43,126 nt of DNA, taken from NCBI GenBank assembly GCA_041640815.1, contig JBEPZO010000016.1, positions 1 through 43,126 of the forward strand. Reading direction: 5' to 3'. The DNA comes from JANWZL01 sp041640815. GTDB lineage: Bacteria > Pseudomonadota > Gammaproteobacteria > Burkholderiales > Thiobacillaceae. Position 1 is the stretch's first letter, and every line of letters starts with the position of its first letter. Position numbers and translations under genes: made by a program. This document shows, piece by piece, positions 38,706-43,126 of the stretch. A model generated the notes under the pieces. That model ran no database searches and had not been told where the DNA came from. It saw nothing but the letters and a program-made list of their open reading frames with translations.

Positions 38706-39527
38706 ATGCAAATCCCTGTTACTGGTGAACGGATAATCGAGAAAGAATACCTGCGCACACGGGAGACCTATCTCATCTACCTGTTTCATATTGCGACATA
38801 CCGGTTTGCAATACCCTATGTGCGCCATGCGAATACTCTAGATTTCGGCTGTGGCACAGGGTATGGTAGTGCCTTGCTTGCGGAGCATGCGGCCTCGGTA
38901 GTAGGAGTAGATCTCTCTGCTGAGGCAATTGAATACGCGAATATACACTATCATCGAGCTAATACGACATTTCATACCATTGGACGAATAGAACACACCC
39001 CTTTACCTTTTTCAGATGCTAGCTTCGATGCTGTCGTCTCATTTCAAGTGATAGAGCACATAACTGAAACAAGTGAATATCTGAAAGAAATAGCGCGCGT
39101 CCTCAAGCCAGGGGGCATTTTTGTAGTCTCGACCCCCAACCGCTGTATACGCTTGTTCCCTAGACAACGGCCGTGGAATCGCTACCATGTTCGCGAATAT
39201 TCGGCAAAAGAACTTCATGAAATCCTCTCCAACAACTTCAAGGATGTCGAGTTGTATCATATGTCCGGATCACCCACTGTGCTTGCGGCTGAGCTACGTC
39301 GTACACGACTGCTGAAATGGGTTACACTACCCTTCACTTTTCCTGGTGCTCCGGAATGGTGGCGTGTAAACGGCCTTGCCCTGATGTCTTATTTGCGTCG
39401 CCATAAAACGCAAGAACAAGGTCTTAAACATGCTGATTTTGATGTTGGCGAGAAAGACATACGAATCGGCCAAGATCTATACCCGAGCATTCACCTCATT
39501 GCAATTGCACGCCGATCTGAATCCTGA
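38706..39527 (+). CDS. SAM-dependent methyltransferase, low-GC cassette gene
   Basis: This 273-residue class I methyltransferase starts at ATG 38706 and has no good ribosome binding site. Motif I is TLDFGCGTGYGSALL (about residues 44-58), then VVGVDLSAEAIEYA, SFDAVVSFQVIEHI and LKPGGIFVVSTPN, a UbiE/Coq5-like order. Its base composition is clearly more AT-rich than its neighbours and codon use differs (many AAA, ATA, CGA), indicating recent transfer. It lies between the 33-codon remnant and the intact GT2 gene. It probably methylates a sugar of the surface glycan, but that is inferred from place only. Confidence 0.82.
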   Translation: MQIPVTGERIIEKEYLRTRETYLIYLFHIATYRFAIPYVRHANTLDFGCGTGYGSALLAEHAASVVGVDLSAEAIEYANIHYHRANTTFHTIGRIEHTPLPFSDASFDAVVSFQVIEHITETSEYLKEIARVLKPGGIFVVSTPNRCIRLFPRQRPWNRYHVREYSAKELHEILSNNFKDVELYHMSGSPTVLAAELRRTRLLKWVTLPFTFPGAPEWWRVNGLALMSYLRRHKTQEQGLKHADFDVGEKDIRIGQDLYPSIHLIAIARRSES

Positions 39528-39574
39528 CGAATCGATACATCATCGTCGCTTTATGTATGCCTGGATTTAAGAAC

Positions 39575-39596
39575 ATACTGCGTGAAATTGCAGTAT
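39575..39596 (+). repeat. Perfect inverted repeat just before the intact GT2 start
   Basis: ATACTGC (39575-39581) and GCAGTAT (39590-39596) flank the 8-base loop GTGAAATT, ending one base before ATG 39598. It replaces a normal ribosome binding site and may limit translation of the downstream gene. It could also be the scar of the cassette insertion. Confidence 0.45.
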
Positions 39597-39597
39597 T

Positions 39598-40626
39598 ATG
39601 AATATCTTGGTCTCAGTACTCCTTGCTACCCGCAACCGCCAGCGGCAGCTGGCGCATGCGCTGGCCAGCCTGCGCCGGCAGAGTCACACCGAGATCGAGA
39701 TCCTCGTCTGCGACGACGGCTCGAGCGATGCCACGCCCGACTTCCTCGCGCGGCTTAGCCAAAGCGAGCATCGGCTTCGTTGGTTCCGGCATGAGCGCTC
39801 GCGCGGCCTGGCAGCGGCGCTCAATGCCTTGATCGCCGAGAGCCGTGGCGCGTGGCTGGCGCGCATGGACGATGACGACCGCGCGCATCCGCGCCGCATC
39901 GAGCTCCAACTGGCCTACATGCAGGCAAACCGCCTTGACCTGTGCGGGACCTGGTATCGCCGTGTGGCTGGTTGGCGCCGCTCGGTTGCACGCCCGCCAA
40001 TCGAGCACGATCGTATCCTGGGCGAGCTTTTGTTTCAGCCGCCGTTACTGCACCCTTCCGTGATGATGCGCCGCCAACTGCTCACTTACCACGGTGGCTA
40101 TAGCGAGCAGGCGCCGCATGCAGAAGACTACGAGCTGTGGGTTCGGCTAATGCCCCACGCACGCTTTGGCAATTGCCCAGCCGTGTTGCTGGATTACACC
40201 TTGTCACGGCGCCAAGTATCTCGCCAACATCATGCCGAGCAGAACGCTCAGGCGCGGGCGCTACGCGTGCGGGCGCTTGCCCAGCTCGGCATCAAGGCAA
40301 CCGCCGAGCAGGCCAAACTGCACGCGTCGTTGCGTGACCCTGTTGCGCTCGAGCACTTGGTGCAGCTCGACCAGATCGAGGACTGGCTCGAGGAGCTAGC
40401 AAGTCAGCTTAAAAGTGGCGCGCGGCTCGCTGTGGTACGCCAATGGTTTTTACAGTGCGTGCGCGCCGCCGGCCTGGGGCCTCAAGTCTATCGCCGTTAT
40501 CGGGCAAGCCCCTTGGCCAGTGATGGCCGGCAGCGGCAGGCCATTCTGTGGGCCTTGTGCCAGGCGAGATTGCCCTACCGCTCGCCGCTTTATGATTTGC
40601 TCGAGCCCCTGGCGAGCATAGGCTAA
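39598..40626 (+). CDS. GT2 family glycosyltransferase (GT-A fold)
   Basis: This 342-residue enzyme starts at ATG 39598. The GT-A nucleotide-binding half has VSVLLATRNRQRQLAHALAS, ILVCDDGSSDATPDFLARL and the metal site ARMDDDDRAHPRR (D91-D94); a substrate-binding block with EDYELWVRLMPHARFGN follows. The C-terminal 120 residues are helical and unassigned. The 5' end is duplicated 1 kb upstream, so the current start ATGAATATC is likely new, created at the cassette junction. It is the last gene of the plus-strand glycan operon and converges on two minus-strand GT4 genes. Confidence 0.88.
   Translation: MNILVSVLLATRNRQRQLAHALASLRRQSHTEIEILVCDDGSSDATPDFLARLSQSEHRLRWFRHERSRGLAAALNALIAESRGAWLARMDDDDRAHPRRIELQLAYMQANRLDLCGTWYRRVAGWRRSVARPPIEHDRILGELLFQPPLLHPSVMMRRQLLTYHGGYSEQAPHAEDYELWVRLMPHARFGNCPAVLLDYTLSRRQVSRQHHAEQNAQARALRVRALAQLGIKATAEQAKLHASLRDPVALEHLVQLDQIEDWLEELASQLKSGARLAVVRQWFLQCVRAAGLGPQVYRRYRASPLASDGRQRQAILWALCQARLPYRSPLYDLLEPLASIG
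39607..39681 (+). repeat. 75-bp direct repeat, copy 2
   Basis: This copy lies inside the intact GT2 gene, encoding its N-terminal strand and helix. See copy 1 at 38564-38638, 71 of 75 identical. It is the right boundary of the duplicated segment. Confidence 0.9.
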
Positions 40627-40632
40627 ACCGCC

Positions 40633-41640
40633 TCAACCCAGTACGCTCCGATAGACCTCGAGGTAGCGCCCGACCATCGCCTCGATATCAAAGGCCATGG
40701 CATGCGCCCTCGCTGCTTGGCGCATGCGCTGCCATTGCTCAGGGTGGAGGGCAAGCCAGCGCGCCGCCTGCGCGAAGGCCGCCACTTCATCCGGCGGGCA
40801 GAGGAGGCCCGTGACTTTATCCTTGACGATCTCTGGCAGCGGGCCAGTGCGCGCGGCGATGACCGGCACACCACAAGCCAGCGCTTCGAGTACACTGATG
40901 CCTAAGCCTTCGCTTCGGCTGGGAAACAGTAGCGCATCGATACTTTGCAGGAAGGCGCGTACCGCCGCAGGCCCAGACAGGCGCCCCACATCGCGCATGT
41001 TGGTGGGGAAGGCATTGGGGCTGCTCTTAGGGCCACCGGTATAAAGCAGCAGGAAATCCGCCCCCAGCGCCTGCATGATGGGCGCGAGTAGATCGACCCC
41101 TTTGCGCATCGTCCAAGTGCCGAGATAGCCCAAGGTGAAGGGCTGGCCTGGCCGCTGCCGTGAGGGCGAGGGCTTAAAAAAATCGACGTCGATGCCGTTG
41201 TAGATGACCTCGATCGGGCCCTCAGTCAGCATTTGCCTGGCGGTCTCGGCCACGAAGCGACTGACGGCGATGCGGCGCACAGCGCACTGCAATACCCGCC
41301 GCTCGTTAGGGACGATCCAGTAGCGGTGATAAGTTGCACGCAAAAGGCCCTTGTAGGCCTGGGCATCGGGGTGATGCACGGCGTGGTGGATGGTCGCCAC
41401 AATAGGTATGTGGGATGGCAGCATGGAGGCCGGCAGCCAGGTGTTGACATGGGCGATGTTCGCCCAGGCCGGTGCCTTGGGTCGGGGCACGCTCCAAGGG
41501 GCGTATTCGGCGCGATGTGGCAGCCAGGCGATCTCCGCGCGCAGGCCGCGTCGGCGCAGTCCCTCAACGAGCCGCTCGGTGAAGACATCGGTACCGGTGC
41601 CGGCGCGAATGGCAGGAAACCAGACAGCCGGCTCCGTCAT
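40633..41640 (-). CDS. GT4 family glycosyltransferase
   Basis: This 335-residue GT-B enzyme starts at the ATG overlapping the previous minus-strand stop (41637-41640, ATGA). The acceptor half has VWFPAIRAGTGTDVFTERLV and TIHHAVHHP. The donor half has LGYLGTWTMRKGVDLLAPIM, LLYTGGPKSSP, RDVGRLSG and the E-x7-E pattern in SRSEGLGISVLEALACGVPV. It ends only 6 bp from the convergent plus-strand GT2 gene. Sugar and acceptor are unknown; context suggests a step in surface glycan synthesis. Confidence 0.87.
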   Translation of the reverse strand: MTEPAVWFPAIRAGTGTDVFTERLVEGLRRRGLRAEIAWLPHRAEYAPWSVPRPKAPAWANIAHVNTWLPASMLPSHIPIVATIHHAVHHPDAQAYKGLLRATYHRYWIVPNERRVLQCAVRRIAVSRFVAETARQMLTEGPIEVIYNGIDVDFFKPSPSRQRPGQPFTLGYLGTWTMRKGVDLLAPIMQALGADFLLLYTGGPKSSPNAFPTNMRDVGRLSGPAAVRAFLQSIDALLFPSRSEGLGISVLEALACGVPVIAARTGPLPEIVKDKVTGLLCPPDEVAAFAQAARWLALHPEQWQRMRQAARAHAMAFDIEAMVGRYLEVYRSVLG

Positions 41641-42770
41641 CGTCCTGCCTCAAGCGCCGCCCGCACGCGCTCGCCAAATTGTGGCCAGCTGAATTGCGCT
41701 GCAAACGCGCGCATGGGCTCGCGCGCCAAGGGTTGCTGCAACAAGGCAAGCACCGCGGCGGCGAAACGTTCCCCATCTCCAGGGGGGACGAGGTAGCCGG
41801 AAATGCCTTCGGCCACCGCATCGACCACGCCCCCTGTGGCATAGGCCACCGTGGGAAGGCCATGTGCTGCCGCCTCGATGGCTACCATGCCGAAACCCTC
41901 GGGGTCATGAGCGAGCTGGCGCACTGGAAACACATGCACATCAGCGGCGGCATAGGCCTCTGCCAGTGCCTGACCAAACAAGCAGCCCACCCAGCGTACG
42001 TTCCGTTCGACACCGCCCTGCCTCGCCGCCTCGAGAATGCTTGCCGGTGTTTGCGCCTTGGCGTAGAGCGCACCGTGGGGAATGTCGCCGACCACCAGGA
42101 GCACCGCGTCTGGCCGCTCGCCGACGATGCGCGGCAGCACCTCGCGCACGAATTCACGCACCCCCTTGCGCTCGGTCAGGCGGCCCACACTAAGGAGCAC
42201 GGCTGCTTCCTCGGACAAGTGATAGCGGCGGCGAAACGCCTGCCGATCGACAGTGATCGGGGGGGCGATCTCTACCCCTGGTGGCACGATGCGGATACGC
42301 TCACCCATCACCCCAATAGCCCCGGCAAGTTGGGCGGTGGCACGGCTATTGGCGATCACGCAATCGAGTCGGCGCAGAAACGGCGGCCAAAATGCGCGGT
42401 AGATGGGGTGGGGGACAGCCAAGTCCAGACCATGGACATATGCAGCAGCCATACCACCGACGCGCCGTGCCGCCGCCCAGGCGACGGGCGCGACAAGGGC
42501 ACTTCCAGCGAGTACTACGCGGGGTTTGCGTGCGCTCGCCTGGGCCATCGCCTCGAATGCAGTGGCAAGTAAATAGCGCCCCAGCGGTCTGCCCGGCACC
42601 TCCGTCAACGTGATATGAGGTGGGAGATGAGCAGAGGCGCCTTGGGGGGCGATCAAGTGCACATCAAAGCCCTTGGCCAATTCCTGGCCGAGGTGCCAAT
42701 TGAGCCGCTCCATGCCCCCGACCAGCGGCGGGTAGTTGCGTGTGATGTGCAGCAGCAAAGGCTGTGTCAT
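41637..42770 (-). CDS. GT4 family glycosyltransferase
   Basis: This 377-residue GT-B enzyme is the first gene of a two-gene minus-strand operon. Its N-terminus, LLLHITRNYPPLVGGMERLN, carries the PxxGGxE acceptor loop, and the donor half has LLSVGRLTERKGVREFVREV, VLLVVGDIPHG, VRWVGCLFGQALAEAYAAADVHVFPV and DPEGFGMVAIEAAAHGLPTV with the E-x7-E motif. The overlap of its stop with the next ATG shows coupling with the second GT4 gene. A candidate promoter lies about 97 bp upstream. Confidence 0.88.
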   Translation of the reverse strand: MTQPLLLHITRNYPPLVGGMERLNWHLGQELAKGFDVHLIAPQGASAHLPPHITLTEVPGRPLGRYLLATAFEAMAQASARKPRVVLAGSALVAPVAWAAARRVGGMAAAYVHGLDLAVPHPIYRAFWPPFLRRLDCVIANSRATAQLAGAIGVMGERIRIVPPGVEIAPPITVDRQAFRRRYHLSEEAAVLLSVGRLTERKGVREFVREVLPRIVGERPDAVLLVVGDIPHGALYAKAQTPASILEAARQGGVERNVRWVGCLFGQALAEAYAAADVHVFPVRQLAHDPEGFGMVAIEAAAHGLPTVAYATGGVVDAVAEGISGYLVPPGDGERFAAAVLALLQQPLAREPMRAFAAQFSWPQFGERVRAALEAGR

Positions 42771-42866
42771 CCGCTGCGGCCATCGTTAATAGTGTCGAAG
42801 ACCTGGTAGTGCAGTCCCTGCCGCAAGCACTGCTGGCCGACCACTTTCGGCTTGCTCAATGCACGT

Positions 42867-42894
42867 AGTGTACAACGATGGGCAGGCGTGTCAC
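42867..42894 (-). promoter_or_regulatory. Candidate promoter upstream of the minus-strand GT4 pair
   Basis: On the minus strand GTGACA (42894-42889) and TACACT (42872-42867) are spaced 16 bp, about 97 bp before the GT4 ATG. Both boxes match consensus at 4-5 of 6 positions. Read by eye only. Confidence 0.35.
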
Positions 42895-42980
42895 CGATGC
42901 CACCTTCAACCCTTGTGAAGCGGCGTGGAAACGTGCCAAGGCAGAGCAGGCCCCGTTAAAGCTCATGCTCCGCGCCAACC

Positions 42981-43126
42981 TCAAGCGGCCCGGCGCTCGA
43001 GGGCATCCAGCCGGCGGTCGAGCTCGCGCACCCAGTTCTCCAGCCCCACGTGCTCATCGCGCCGTACGATCACCTCATACAGGCGGTCGAGCCGCCGGTT
43101 CACTTCGTTGAGATCCACGCGCACTT
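42981..43126 (-). CDS. C-terminal part of an unknown coiled-coil protein, running off the window edge
   Basis: The frame ending at TGA (complement at 42981-42983) reads VRVDLNEVNRRLDRLYEVIV and on through a charged stretch to LDRRLDALERRAA. Leu/Val/Ile residues are spaced as heptads, with many Arg, Asp and Glu, so the tail is probably a coiled coil. The N-terminal part is outside the window and no domain is seen. It is on the same strand as the GT4 pair, 210 bp upstream. Function unknown. Confidence 0.55.
   Translation of the reverse strand, partial: VRVDLNEVNRRLDRLYEVIVRRDEHVGLENWVRELDRRLDALERRAA

Noticed and set aside
1..43126. CRISPR arrays, tRNA and rRNA genes, phage modules
   Set aside because: No spaced repeat arrays, no cloverleaf-type sequence and no integrase, capsid or transposase genes were recognised on either strand.

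Overview
The window looks like a chromosomal segment of a high-GC betaproteobacterial sulfur oxidiser that fixes CO2, of the Thiobacillus/Hydrogenophilales or Nitrosomonadales type. This rests on family-level recognition: a phosphoribulokinase (Calvin cycle), SoxY and SoxZ (thiosulfate oxidation), a DsrS-like protein, a dihaem cytochrome c4, an Asp-rich (non-zinc) HemB, and a leuS-lptE-holA-proA-nadD-rsfS block typical of Beta/Gammaproteobacteria. Species cannot be read from the sequence alone.

Layout. 1-4052: truncated mtnA (minus), then ubiJ-ubiB (ubiquinone synthesis) and a sodium:solute symporter (plus). 4058-4292: a 225-bp element with terminal inverted repeats and a 5-bp target duplication, apparently a MITE. 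4467-11396 (minus): leuS-lptE-holA-proA, then a hicB-hicA pair, then nadD-rsfS. 11515-13337 (plus): prk and uppP. 13371-21186 (minus): rubredoxin, then a type IV pilus chemosensory set pilI-pilJ-pilL of visibly lower GC. The usual PilG/PilH regulators are absent from their expected place and the PilL-like CheA has lost its kinase motifs. 21382-25227 (plus): thiD-thiE-hemL-dsrS-like. 25238-28459 (minus): cytochrome c4, soxY-soxZ, a DUF302 protein and a Pro/Leu-rich exported protein. 28579-30413 (plus): engB and hemB, with a candidate antisense-strand small RNA between them. 30464-31192 (minus): a YcgR-type PilZ protein. 31664-40626 (plus): a type IV pilin with a sigma-54-type promoter, followed by a GT-C membrane glycosyltransferase with TPR-like tail, a polyprenyl-phosphate glycosyltransferase, a flippase, methyltransferases and glycosyltransferases. 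40633-42770 (minus): two more GT4 glycosyltransferases. 42981-43126: the end of a coiled-coil protein.

How it fits together. The pilin, PilZ protein, chemosensory set and downstream sugar genes suggest glycosylated type IV pili under c-di-GMP and chemosensory control. In the glycan operon a low-GC methyltransferase gene sits between two copies of the 5' end of a GT2 gene: a 33-codon remnant and the intact gene. This is a footprint of a cassette insertion.

The most unusual items are the kinase-dead PilL, the methyltransferase cassette with its 75-bp duplication, the candidate small RNA with an anti-Shine-Dalgarno loop next to engB, the MITE, and a HicA homologue lacking its expected catalytic histidine inside a housekeeping operon.
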